Shown here: positions 1 through 5,293 of the stretch, piece by piece
Numbering within the stretch: the stretch's first letter is position 1
Layout of the letters: the number at the start of each line of letters is the position of its first letter
NCBI GenBank assembly: GCA_964517355.1
Contig: CAZFCK010000261.1
Coordinates: 1-6,457, forward strand
From: CAZFCK01 sp964517355
Lineage (GTDB): Bacteria; Desulfobacterota; Desulfovibrionia; Desulfovibrionales; Desulfovibrionaceae
Length of the DNA stretch: 6,457 bases
Reading direction: 5' to 3'
The notes under the pieces: generated by a model
Told to the model about the DNA's origin: nothing
The model's input: only the letters and a program-made list of their open reading frames with translations
Databases searched by the model: none
Program-made: the position numbers and the translations under genes

Positions 1-9
1 AAGGCTCTC

Positions 10-38
10 CCCTGAAACAATTTCCAATTGTTCCAGGG
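10..38. repeat. Hairpin at the left window edge
   Basis: CCCTG (10-14) and AACAATT (16-22) pair with AATTGTT (26-32) and CAGGG (34-38) around a 3-base loop, with a single A-C mismatch. It shares four bases with the end of the repeat element. There is no T-run on either side. Nothing else was recognised in bases 1-34. Confidence 0.5.
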
Positions 39-82
39 AAATGCATAAGAGCATTGAAACTTTGAAAAAGTTGAAAGGCTCT

Positions 83-108
83 GCAAAGATTTGCTTGCAA
101 CTCTTTGC
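83..108. repeat. Small inverted repeat inside the left repeat element
   Basis: GCAAAGA (83-89) and TCTTTGC (102-108) are perfect inverted arms around a 12-base centre that is itself partly self-complementary (TTGC/GCAA). Confidence 0.5.
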
Positions 109-111
109 CGC

Positions 112-156
112 GAAATGATTGCAGGCGGGCTTTGCCCGCCGTTAAGCGATCATTTC
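112..156 (-). terminator. GC-rich nested hairpin, possible end of the flagellar operon transcript
   Basis: Arms GGCGGGC (124-130) and GCCCGCC (134-140) form a perfect 7-pair stem with a 3-base loop. Outer arms GAAATGAT (112-119) and ATCATTTC (149-156) pair perfectly around an internal loop. It lies 15 bases past the fliQ stop. There is no T-run after it on the minus strand, so it is a weak intrinsic terminator at best. It may instead protect the 3' end of the mRNA. Confidence 0.45.
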
Positions 157-170
157 AAGCGTTAAATGCT

Positions 171-440
171 CTAGTGGATATATGTCGGGATGTTGATGAA
201 CACCTCCTTGGTGAAGGTCATCATCTTGTCCAGAATCCAGGGAAAGGAAAACAACAGGGCCAGGAAAATGGAGACGATCTTGGGGATGAAGGTCAGGGTC
301 ATCTCCTGGATCTGGGTGGCGGCTTGCAGGATGCTGATGAGCACGCCCACGCCGAGCCCTATGCCGAGCATGGGCAGGGCGATGGAAAGAGCCAATTCAA
401 TGGACTGACGCGCAAAACCAATGATGAATTCGGGAGTCAT
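171..440 (-). CDS. fliQ: Flagellar type III export gate protein FliQ
   Basis: At 89 residues this matches the standard FliQ length. It contains two membrane helices (about 14-38 and 52-71) and the family signatures PEFIIGFARQSIELAL (3-18), LGVGVLISILQAATQIQEMTL (29-49) and FIPKIVSIFLALLFSFPWIL (51-70). FliQ packs around FliP in the export gate in the inner membrane. The longest frame starts at 476, but the ATG at 438-440 has AAAGGAT (448-454) with AGGA eight bases upstream and gives the usual length, so I chose it. The TAG stop overlaps the end of the left repeat element. It is the last gene of the operon. fliR, often the next gene in other bacteria, does not follow. Confidence 0.96.
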   Translation of the reverse strand: MTPEFIIGFARQSIELALSIALPMLGIGLGVGVLISILQAATQIQEMTLTFIPKIVSIFLALLFSFPWILDKMMTFTKEVFINIPTYIH

Positions 441-447
441 GGCGGTT

Positions 448-454
448 ATCCTTT
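448..454 (-). promoter_or_regulatory. Ribosome-binding site that sets the fliQ start
   Basis: AAAGGAT on the minus strand lies within the 42-base fliP-fliQ gap, with AGGA eight bases before the ATG at 438-440. It favours this start over the ATG at 474-476, which would add twelve residues not typical of FliQ and has no clear site. Confidence 0.75.
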
Positions 455-482
455 CGGCGCAAAGCCGCGTTTGCATACTGCG

Positions 483-1310
483 TTAAAATAAAAAGCTGTT
501 CACCAACGAGCCGGTCAAAAGGCTCCACCCGTCCACCATGACGAAAAGCAGGATTTTGAACGGCAGCGAGACCATGACCGGGGGGAGCATCATCATGCCC
601 ATGGCCAGCAGAATGCTCGCCACGACCATGTCCAGGATCAAAAAGGGCACATAGATCAGAAAGCCGATGGTGAATCCGGTCTTCAGCTCGCTGATCACAT
701 ATCCGGCCACGAGCATGAGCGTGGGAACGTCCTCTTTCGTATTGGGGCGCTCCATCTGGGTGATGGTGTAGAATATGGAAAGATCCTTCTCCCTGGTGTG
801 TTTGAAGAGGAAGGTCCGCAAGGGCACTTGCGCGGCGTCCAGGGCTTCCTGAAACGAGATCTGCTCATTGAGGTACGGCTGGAGCGCTTGGTCGTTGATG
901 GCCTTGCCCACGGGCATCATGATCACCACGGTCATGAAAATGGCCAGGCTGGCGAGAATCTGGTTCGGGGGGAGCTGCTGCGTGCCCATGGCCTGGCGCA
1001 GGAAGTGAAAGACGATGATGATCCGCGTGAAGGAGGTCGCGGTGAGCACGATCGCCGGCGCCAGGGAAAGCACCGTGAGCAGGAAGATGATTTCCAGCAG
1101 CACGGATACTTGTTCCGGTTCCGTGGCGCCTCCGGAAAGCTGCATCTTGAGTTCGGGGAAAACAAACTCCTGCGCGCCCAGGCAGAGGGATGGAACGACG
1201 AGAACAAGGAACGCGGCCAACGCCGCAAGGACGTTAGGATGAAGAGTCGGATTTTTGAGCTTTATCCAGCGCTGTAGAAAATTCTGTATCTTCGCCATGA
1301 TGGTCCGCAT
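483..1310 (-). CDS. fliP: Flagellar type III export gate protein FliP
   Basis: This 275-residue protein is the main export-gate channel subunit, which forms a helical pore with FliQ and FliR. Strong family motifs are SFTRIIIVFHFLRQAMGTQQLPPNQIL (93-119), SFQEALDAAQVPLRTF (152-167), VISELKTGFTIGFLIYVPFLILD (205-227), and MGMMMLPPVMVSLPFKILLFVMVDGW (237-262). A cleavable signal peptide is typical of FliP, and here a hydrophobic run at about 27-45 (AALAAFLVLVVPSLCLGA) fits, although the N-region is longer than usual. Two nearby ATGs (1310 and 1298) and a TTG at 1220 (codon 31) lack convincing ribosome-binding sites, so the start is uncertain. With the first ATG the gene overlaps fliO by 77 bases, so translation is probably coupled. 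The stop is TAA, 42 bases before fliQ. Confidence 0.96.
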   Translation of the reverse strand: MRTIMAKIQNFLQRWIKLKNPTLHPNVLAALAAFLVLVVPSLCLGAQEFVFPELKMQLSGGATEPEQVSVLLEIIFLLTVLSLAPAIVLTATSFTRIIIVFHFLRQAMGTQQLPPNQILASLAIFMTVVIMMPVGKAINDQALQPYLNEQISFQEALDAAQVPLRTFLFKHTREKDLSIFYTITQMERPNTKEDVPTLMLVAGYVISELKTGFTIGFLIYVPFLILDMVVASILLAMGMMMLPPVMVSLPFKILLFVMVDGWSLLTGSLVNSFLF

Positions 1311-1761
1311 CTATTGTTGTAAGCAAGGTTATGTGAGTCTCGGTGACTCCGATTACCATGCGTTTATTCAAAAAGCGGACCACATTGATGCTTTTCTTCG
1401 GACCCAGAGCCAGCTGGCCTTCCATCTTCAGGCCGCCGCGGTCGAACCCGCGCAGCCCGGCCTTGGGGCCGTAGCGTTTGAGTAGATAAAACCCCAGATA
1501 CAATGCGCCCAGGAGCAGAAATACCGCGCCCAGGGCTTGAAAATACCCCCCCCACATGTCCTGCCCGGACATGAGCGCGGGCGAGGCCTCGGCGCCCTGT
1601 CTCATGGCGTCCTGCGCCGCCGCGCCTGCGTGCGCGGCAGTGGCGTTGGCGGCCTGGACCAGGGGCGCGGCATGTTCCACCGTGGCGTTGACGGCGGCCT
1701 TGGCCGCGGCCAAGGGCGCTTTGGCGTTTGTGAATGCGTGTTGCAGCAGCGGATTAGCCAA
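1234..1761 (-). CDS. fliO: Flagellar biosynthesis protein FliO (TTG start, Ala-rich extension)
   Basis: The product is an inner-membrane accessory protein that helps FliP assemble in the export gate. One membrane helix (about 74-94, FQALGAVFLLLGALYLGFYLL) is followed by KRYGPK and the FliO cytoplasmic domain with LALGPKKSINVVRFLNKRMVIGVTETHITLL (117-147). The frame opens at TTG (1759-1761), overlapping the fliN stop, and gives 175 residues. The first 70 are a very Ala-rich stretch whose codons end mostly in G or C, which supports translation of this extension. The TTG has only a weak GGGTG upstream. In-frame ATGs at 1605, 1572 and 1557 could give shorter, more usual-sized products, but none has a good ribosome-binding site. 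The 3' end overlaps the fliP start. The family call is sound because of the position and motif; the start is uncertain. Confidence 0.87.
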   Translation of the reverse strand: MANPLLQHAFTNAKAPLAAAKAAVNATVEHAAPLVQAANATAAHAGAAAQDAMRQGAEASPALMSGQDMWGGYFQALGAVFLLLGALYLGFYLLKRYGPKAGLRGFDRGGLKMEGQLALGPKKSINVVRFLNKRMVIGVTETHITLLTTIDADHHGEDTEFSTALDKAQKSDSSS

Positions 1762-2296
1762 GTTGCTTCACCCGTTCGATGGGGCTGATGATGTCCGTGA
1801 GCCGGACGCCGAATTTCTCGTTGATCACAACCGCCTCGCCCCGAGCCACGAGCTTGCCGTTCACGAAAATTTCCAGGGGCTCGCCCGCGAGTTTGTTCAG
1901 CTCGATGACCGAACCTTGCCCGAGTTGCAGCAATTCGTTGATCAGCAACCGGGTGCGTCCCAATTCCGCCGAAACATCCAAAGGGATGTCGAGAATGAAA
2001 TCAAGCTCCCGCTTGCCGCGATCAGGCCGCGGAGATTTGGCTTCCTCCGTCAAATCTTTGAAATCAGCAGCCTTGGCCGACTGACTCATGGCCTGTTGCG
2101 CTTTGTCGCTTTGTACTTTGGCGCCTTCGTCCTCAGCCAAAGCCTTGGCCCATTCATCCGCCAGGAGGTCGTCGCTGAGGTCGTTGTCCAGCCCCTCGTC
2201 GCCGGTGTCCACCGCCTGCTCCTCGGCGCCTTCCTGTTCAGACAAAGCCGCTGCCCATTGTTCAGCGAGTTCATCCTGGTTCACATCGTCGGCCAT
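1754..2296 (-). CDS. fliN: Flagellar motor switch protein FliN with long acidic N-terminus
   Basis: This 180-residue protein ends in a classical SpoA (surface presentation of antigens) domain at about 98-180: LDFILDIPLDVSAELGRTR, LLQLGQGSVIELNKLAGEPLEI, NGKLVARGEAVVINEKFGVRLTDII. This domain builds the lower C-ring with FliM and binds the export regulator FliH. The first 97 residues are acidic and Ala-rich and contain two related 20-residue units (8-27 and 43-62), each with a Trp-Ala-x-Ala-Leu core. E. coli FliN has one similar core, WAEALSEQ, near its N-terminus. Total length exceeds the E. coli protein (about 137 residues) because of this region. The ATG has AGGA eight bases upstream. The TAA overlaps the start of fliO by eight bases. 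fliM is not adjacent in this window. Confidence 0.95.
   Translation of the reverse strand: MADDVNQDELAEQWAAALSEQEGAEEQAVDTGDEGLDNDLSDDLLADEWAKALAEDEGAKVQSDKAQQAMSQSAKAADFKDLTEEAKSPRPDRGKRELDFILDIPLDVSAELGRTRLLINELLQLGQGSVIELNKLAGEPLEIFVNGKLVARGEAVVINEKFGVRLTDIISPIERVKQLG
2111..2275 (-). repeat. Duplicated Trp motif within the FliN N-terminus
   Basis: Two 20-residue units are encoded at 2216-2275 (begins DELAEQWAAALSE) and 2111-2170 (begins DLLADEWAKALAE). By eye they share 12 of 20 residues, including W, A, AL, E, EGA and the final Q. They are separated by 15 acidic residues. This looks like an internal duplication, old enough that codons have drifted. Confidence 0.75.
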
Positions 2297-2346
2297 GGCG
2301 CTTATCCTTGTTTAACATTTATGCAGGCGTACAGTTGTGCGAACGC

Positions 2347-2832
2347 CTACTGGATTACCATTTCAGTGAAATATACCTGAAGAATGTTGGAGGTCTCCAA
2401 AATAAGATTCAACTGGTTCACAATTTCCATTTTCAAAAGTTGCTTGTTCTCCATGGAGGAGAGATCGGCGTATGTCTTGCTGGACAACAGCAAAATAATG
2501 GCGTCTCGAACCTTCGGCATATTCTTGTCCAGCTTTTCAGCGGTTTTCTCGTTCGCCACTTCAACATCCATGGTCAGTTTCAGGTACCGCCGCCCAAGGG
2601 GGTCCGCGAGATTGACCAGAAACGTGGGCAAAGTAACCAGCTTGGTATCCTGCTGCGGTTCCGCCTGTTCCTCCTGCCCCTGTGGTTGCGCCTCGGCCGG
2701 CTGGTCAGACTTGCCCAAAAACTGGGTATAGGCGAAATATCCCCCGCCCCCCAGAATCACAAGAAGGAGCAATAAGATAATCCATTTGAGTTTACCGCTT
2801 TTCTTCTGTTCTTTTTTTTCTTCTTCAGCCAC
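2347..2832 (-). CDS. fliL: Flagellar basal body-associated protein FliL (GTG start)
   Basis: This 161-residue protein has the FliL layout: a short charged cytoplasmic N-terminus (AEEEKKEQKKSGK), one membrane helix (about 16-36, WIILLLLLVILGGGGYF), a Gln/Glu-rich periplasmic linker (42-63) and a C-terminal domain (about 64-161) with LPTFLVNLADPLGRRYLKL and a closing VYFTEMVIQ. FliL surrounds the stator and helps its output or stability in several bacteria. The longest frame begins at a TTG (2877) inside the preceding motB, but AAGGAG (2840-2845) lies seven bases before a GTG at 2830-2832, so I chose that start. This leaves a 22-base gap after motB and removes 15 unlikely residues. The stop is TAG, 50 bases before fliN. 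Its place directly after the stator genes fits the role. Confidence 0.94.
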   Translation of the reverse strand: MAEEEKKEQKKSGKLKWIILLLLLVILGGGGYFAYTQFLGKSDQPAEAQPQGQEEQAEPQQDTKLVTLPTFLVNLADPLGRRYLKLTMDVEVANEKTAEKLDKNMPKVRDAIILLLSSKTYADLSSMENKQLLKMEIVNQLNLILETSNILQVYFTEMVIQ

Positions 2833-2839
2833 GAATAAA

Positions 2840-2845
2840 CTCCTT
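2840..2845 (-). promoter_or_regulatory. Ribosome-binding site that sets the fliL start
   Basis: AAGGAG on the minus strand lies seven bases upstream of the GTG at 2830-2832. It is the reason for preferring the GTG over the TTG at 2875-2877, which lies inside the previous gene and has no comparable site. Confidence 0.8.
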
Positions 2846-2854
2846 ACAATATGA

Positions 2855-3592
2855 TCAGCGTGTTTGATATCCGGCAAAGAAGGGTGTTGTCTTAATCAAT
2901 ATGGACACACGCCGGTTTTCTTTTCTGCCGGCCGCGGTGTCGTTGTCGGCCAGCGGCAGGTTCGGTCCATAAGCGGAAACGGAAAAACGATGTTGCGGTA
3001 ATCCATTTTGAACAAAAAAATTAAGAACGGCAAGAGCCCGGTCCGCTGAAAGCATATACGGTTTTTTGGTCGCATCCTCGGTCAGGTCGCTATAGCCTGC
3101 GATATTCACATCGGCATTCATGTACTGCAAAAAATCCATTATCGGCCACAAAACTTTTTGCGCCTGTTCAGTGAGCGCGGCGCTGTTTTCAGGAAAAAGA
3201 AGGGAATCGTTGAGCACAAGCGCCAATCCTTCGGGATGTTGCATGATGCGCATGTTTTCGTACAAGGTGCTGCGATCCAGCTCCGGGGGCAACACTTCGT
3301 CCGGGAACAACAGATCTTTGAACCTGTTCGGTTTTTTGACGACATCCATGGGTTGTTCCAGGAGTTCGAGCAACAGCTCCACGCGGTTGGGCACACGCCC
3401 GGCGGAACGCTGGGTCAGGAAGGCGATATCGTTCACAAAAAGATTGACCCGTGTCAAAATACTCACATCCATGGAACTCATGCTCAAGAGCAGCACAAAG
3501 AAAGTGAGCAGCAACGTGGTCAGATCGGAAAACGTGACCAACCATGCCGGATCTCCCTCGGCCCCGCCTTTTTTCTTGTCCCTGCGCGCCAT
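2855..3592 (-). CDS. motB: MotB-type stator protein, second paralogue (OmpA-like C-terminus)
   Basis: This 245-residue protein shares its layout with the gene before it: MARRDKKKGG, a single membrane helix (about 17-38) containing the ion-binding aspartate D23 in VTFSDLTTLLLTFFVLLLSM, then a periplasmic OmpA-like domain (about 120-234). That domain keeps GYSD (166-169), LSADRALAVLNFF (181-193) and KENRRVSILI (224-233), closer to the standard peptidoglycan-binding pattern than its neighbour. It begins two bases after the previous stop, with GAGG ten bases upstream of the ATG inside the previous gene, so translation is probably coupled. The two proteins have clearly diverged outside the helix and the NRRV motif, which suggests an old duplication. 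It could be a second stator partner for the single MotA or a hetero-oligomer subunit; both ideas are inference. Confidence 0.94.
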   Translation of the reverse strand: MARRDKKKGGAEGDPAWLVTFSDLTTLLLTFFVLLLSMSSMDVSILTRVNLFVNDIAFLTQRSAGRVPNRVELLLELLEQPMDVVKKPNRFKDLLFPDEVLPPELDRSTLYENMRIMQHPEGLALVLNDSLLFPENSAALTEQAQKVLWPIMDFLQYMNADVNIAGYSDLTEDATKKPYMLSADRALAVLNFFVQNGLPQHRFSVSAYGPNLPLADNDTAAGRKENRRVSILIKTTPFFAGYQTR

Positions 3593-3594
3593 GG

Positions 3595-4428
3595 TCAGGG
3601 TGCCTCTTGCGATGTATCGGGTGTGGAGTCAACGTTCAGGTTAAAACGGAAATCCTTGTACGTGTAGGATTTTTCTTCCTCTTTTTTATGCGGAGTCAAG
3701 CGCTGCACCCATTGTTCGTTGCGTTTGTCCAGTACTATGTCCACACGTCTGTTGCGTCTGCGCCCCTGCGGCGTGGCGTCGGAATACATGGGGCGGAATT
3801 TGCCGAAGGCCTCCACGCGCAACATCTCGGGGTCCATGCCGCGATCAAGCAAATACACGTAGATGGAAAGTACGCGCTGCAGGGAGAGTTTCCAGGACGG
3901 GGCCAGGCCCTTGGACTCGAGCCGCATTTTATCGAGTTCCTCCACCTCGTCGCGTTCCGTGGCCGTGTGCCCCGCCAGCAGAATGGGGTAACGCAGTTTG
4001 AAAAGCACGGGCAACATGCGATCCAGTAACCGGCGCCCCGCCTGGGTGAGCTGGGTGCCGCCCGGTGGAAAAAAAACCTCCTCGTTGATCGAGATTATCT
4101 GAACATATTTGTTTGACTGAAAATTGACATCTTCCTGCAGGTCCTCCCACAAGAGGTCTTTCAACAGCTGTAAATCTTGCAGATTTTCCATGGGTCCGGG
4201 TTCGATGGTCCGGCGGCTGTCCTTGGAGCTGCGGGCGTCGAAACCGGCTTCGCCCATGCCGAACGTACCGATGATGGAGCCCAGCACCACCAGGCGGCGG
4301 CGCTCGTCAAGGGTGGCCATACTCACCAGCAGCACGAAAAAGGTCAGCATCAGGGTCATCATGTCCGAAAACGTGATGAGCCAGGCGGAACCGCCGCCTT
4401 GATCCTTTTTCTTTTTGCGTCTGGCCAT
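3595..4428 (-). CDS. motB: MotB-type stator protein, first paralogue (OmpA-like C-terminus)
   Basis: This 277-residue protein is a MotB-family stator subunit: a basic N-terminus (MARRKKKKDQGGG), one membrane helix (about 16-38) with the ion-binding aspartate D22 in TFSDMMTLMLTFFVLL, a linker with a likely plug region, and a periplasmic OmpA-like peptidoglycan-binding domain (about 110-234) ending in RRRNRRVDIVL. It anchors MotA to the cell wall. Within the OmpA domain GHT (153-155) is followed by Ala where many relatives have Asp, and a charged stretch (157-172) separates it from WKLSLQR (179-185). A 43-residue polar tail follows the domain. Its TGA lies two bases before the next motB. GAGG sits only two bases from the ATG, so translation may depend on coupling to the upstream micro-ORF. 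Family assignment is firm; which paralogue drives rotation is not known. Confidence 0.95.
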   Translation of the reverse strand: MARRKKKKDQGGGSAWLITFSDMMTLMLTFFVLLVSMATLDERRRLVVLGSIIGTFGMGEAGFDARSSKDSRRTIEPGPMENLQDLQLLKDLLWEDLQEDVNFQSNKYVQIISINEEVFFPPGGTQLTQAGRRLLDRMLPVLFKLRYPILLAGHTATERDEVEELDKMRLESKGLAPSWKLSLQRVLSIYVYLLDRGMDPEMLRVEAFGKFRPMYSDATPQGRRRNRRVDIVLDKRNEQWVQRLTPHKKEEEKSYTYKDFRFNLNVDSTPDTSQEAP

Positions 4429-4432
4429 GGCC

Positions 4433-4504
4433 TCAGCCCGTTACGTTGCGGGGTGGAATCGTGGAAATGCGCAAGAGCATGAAGACCGCTGCACAGGTGA
4501 TCAC
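4433..4504 (-). CDS. Possible 23-residue micro-ORF between motA and motB
   Basis: This is a short open frame starting with GTG and ending in TGA. It encodes 23 residues: Val(Met)-ITCAAVFMLLRIS followed by TIPPRNVTG. The start is preceded by AAGGAGG (4513-4519, formed by the last motA codons), eight bases away, one of the best Shine-Dalgarno matches in the window. The first half is hydrophobic and the second half is short and polar. The TGA lies four bases before the motB ATG. That motB has only GAGG two bases from its start, which is too close, so the micro-ORF could couple motB translation to motA. Whether a stable peptide is made is unknown, and no family is recognised. Chance is possible because the frame is so short. 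Confidence 0.35.
   Translation of the reverse strand: MITCAAVFMLLRISTIPPRNVTG
4463..4480 (-). repeat. Partial match to the repeat end in the motA-motB gap
   Basis: Minus-strand ATGCTCTTGCGCATTTCC matches the conserved repeat end ATGCTCTTATGCATTTCC at 16 of 18 positions. It falls inside the possible micro-ORF. The other repeat block and the hairpin are not present nearby, so this may be a remnant or chance. Confidence 0.3.
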
Positions 4505-4507
4505 GCC

Positions 4508-5269
4508 CTAATCCTCCTTTTTCCGCTGCTTGGGAGCGACGAAACTGGAAAGCTTTTCCTGTATAATACGTGGATTCTCGCCCTTGGAAATAGCCAGGAT
4601 GCCCTCCATGATCATTTCCATATTCTGAATTTCTTCCTTGCTGCGCTGCTTGAGTTTGCCGGCCATGGGCAAAAACACGAGGTTGGCCAGGAGCGCGCCG
4701 TAAAACGTGGTGATCAGGGCCACGGCCATGGACGGGCCGATTGTGCTCGGATCTTCCATGGTCTGCAGCATCATGATCAATCCGATAACCGTACCGATCA
4801 TGCCCATGGCGGGGGCGAAAGCGCCAAGCGTGCCCAAAATCTCGGCGCCCGTCTCGTGCCTGCTTTCGCGATAGGAAATTTCCGTTTCCAGAATCTCCTG
4901 TATGGCCTGGGGTTCAAGACCGTCCACCGTGAGCTGTAAGCCCTTTTTCAAATAGATGTCATCGATTTCCTTCAGGATGGGCTCAAGAGAGAGAATGCCC
5001 TCGCGGCGCGCGCGGTTGGCGTAATCCATGAATTTGTCGATAATGGCGTTGGGCTGTTCGATGTTGGTGAAAAACGTGTTCTTGATCACGCCCATGACGC
5101 CCAAAACCAGGCCCAGGGGGTAGTTCACCAGGGTGGCACCGATGGTGCCGCCGAAAACGATGAGCGCTGATTTGACATCAATGAATATAAGGGGACTGCC
5201 GCCGGTAATGATGGCGGCCATAACCAGACCGAAAGAAATGACGATGCCAATAACGGTAGCGAGATCCAT
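4508..5269 (-). CDS. motA: Flagellar motor stator protein MotA (PomA/MotC-like)
   Basis: This 253-residue inner-membrane protein is the stator subunit that forms the ion path with MotB and pushes on the rotor protein FliG. Four membrane segments are visible at about residues 4-23, 34-62, 144-168 and 180-203. The large cytoplasmic loop contains ANRARREGILSLE (84-96), which holds the Arg and Glu expected to contact FliG. The third and fourth segments carry the family signatures FAPAMGMIGTVIGLIMML (151-168) and GPSMAVALITTFYGALLANL (178-197). The size and sequence style are closer to PomA/MotC than to the longer E. coli MotA. The ATG start has AGGA about ten bases upstream, just after the yggS stop. 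Its TAG stop overlaps the Shine-Dalgarno region of a possible micro-ORF. Threonines in the pore helices hint at, but do not prove, sodium use. Confidence 0.96.
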   Translation of the reverse strand: MDLATVIGIVISFGLVMAAIITGGSPLIFIDVKSALIVFGGTIGATLVNYPLGLVLGVMGVIKNTFFTNIEQPNAIIDKFMDYANRARREGILSLEPILKEIDDIYLKKGLQLTVDGLEPQAIQEILETEISYRESRHETGAEILGTLGAFAPAMGMIGTVIGLIMMLQTMEDPSTIGPSMAVALITTFYGALLANLVFLPMAGKLKQRSKEEIQNMEMIMEGILAISKGENPRIIQEKLSSFVAPKQRKKED

Positions 5270-5293
5270 ACCTGCGACATCCTTGAGCGCTGC

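Larger units (their letters stand above)
35..172 (-). repeat. Long copy of a hairpin-forming intergenic repeat, downstream of fliQ
   Basis: Read on the minus strand, the element begins with AGAGCATTTAACGCTTGAAA (172 to 153) and ends with ATGCTCTTATGCATTTCCCT (54 to 35). The same two blocks occur at the right end of the window on the plus strand (18 of 20 and 20 of 20 bases). The ends pair as AGAGCATT/AATGCTCT, so the whole 125-base interval can fold into a stem-enclosed structure. The 98-base interior carries its own hairpins (112-156 and 83-108) and three TTGAAA units at 54, 62 and 71 on the plus strand. It overlaps the last two bases of the fliQ stop codon. No protein is encoded. Confidence 0.7.

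Noticed and set aside
1..170. Possible CRISPR-like or tandem array (three TTGAAA units and nested arms)
   Set aside because: Units are six bases, irregularly spaced, and there are no equal-length spacers; a folded repeat element explains the arms.
1556..2380. Plus-strand 274-residue frame opposite fliN and fliO
   Set aside because: It is a shadow of two well-supported minus-strand genes and has no domain of its own.
2833..2877. Longer FliL with a TTG start at 2877
   Set aside because: It would overlap motB without a ribosome-binding site, whereas AAGGAG precedes the GTG at 2832.
3158..3667. Plus-strand 169-residue frame opposite the second motB
   Set aside because: The minus strand encodes a clear MotB here; the opposite frame is a compositional shadow.
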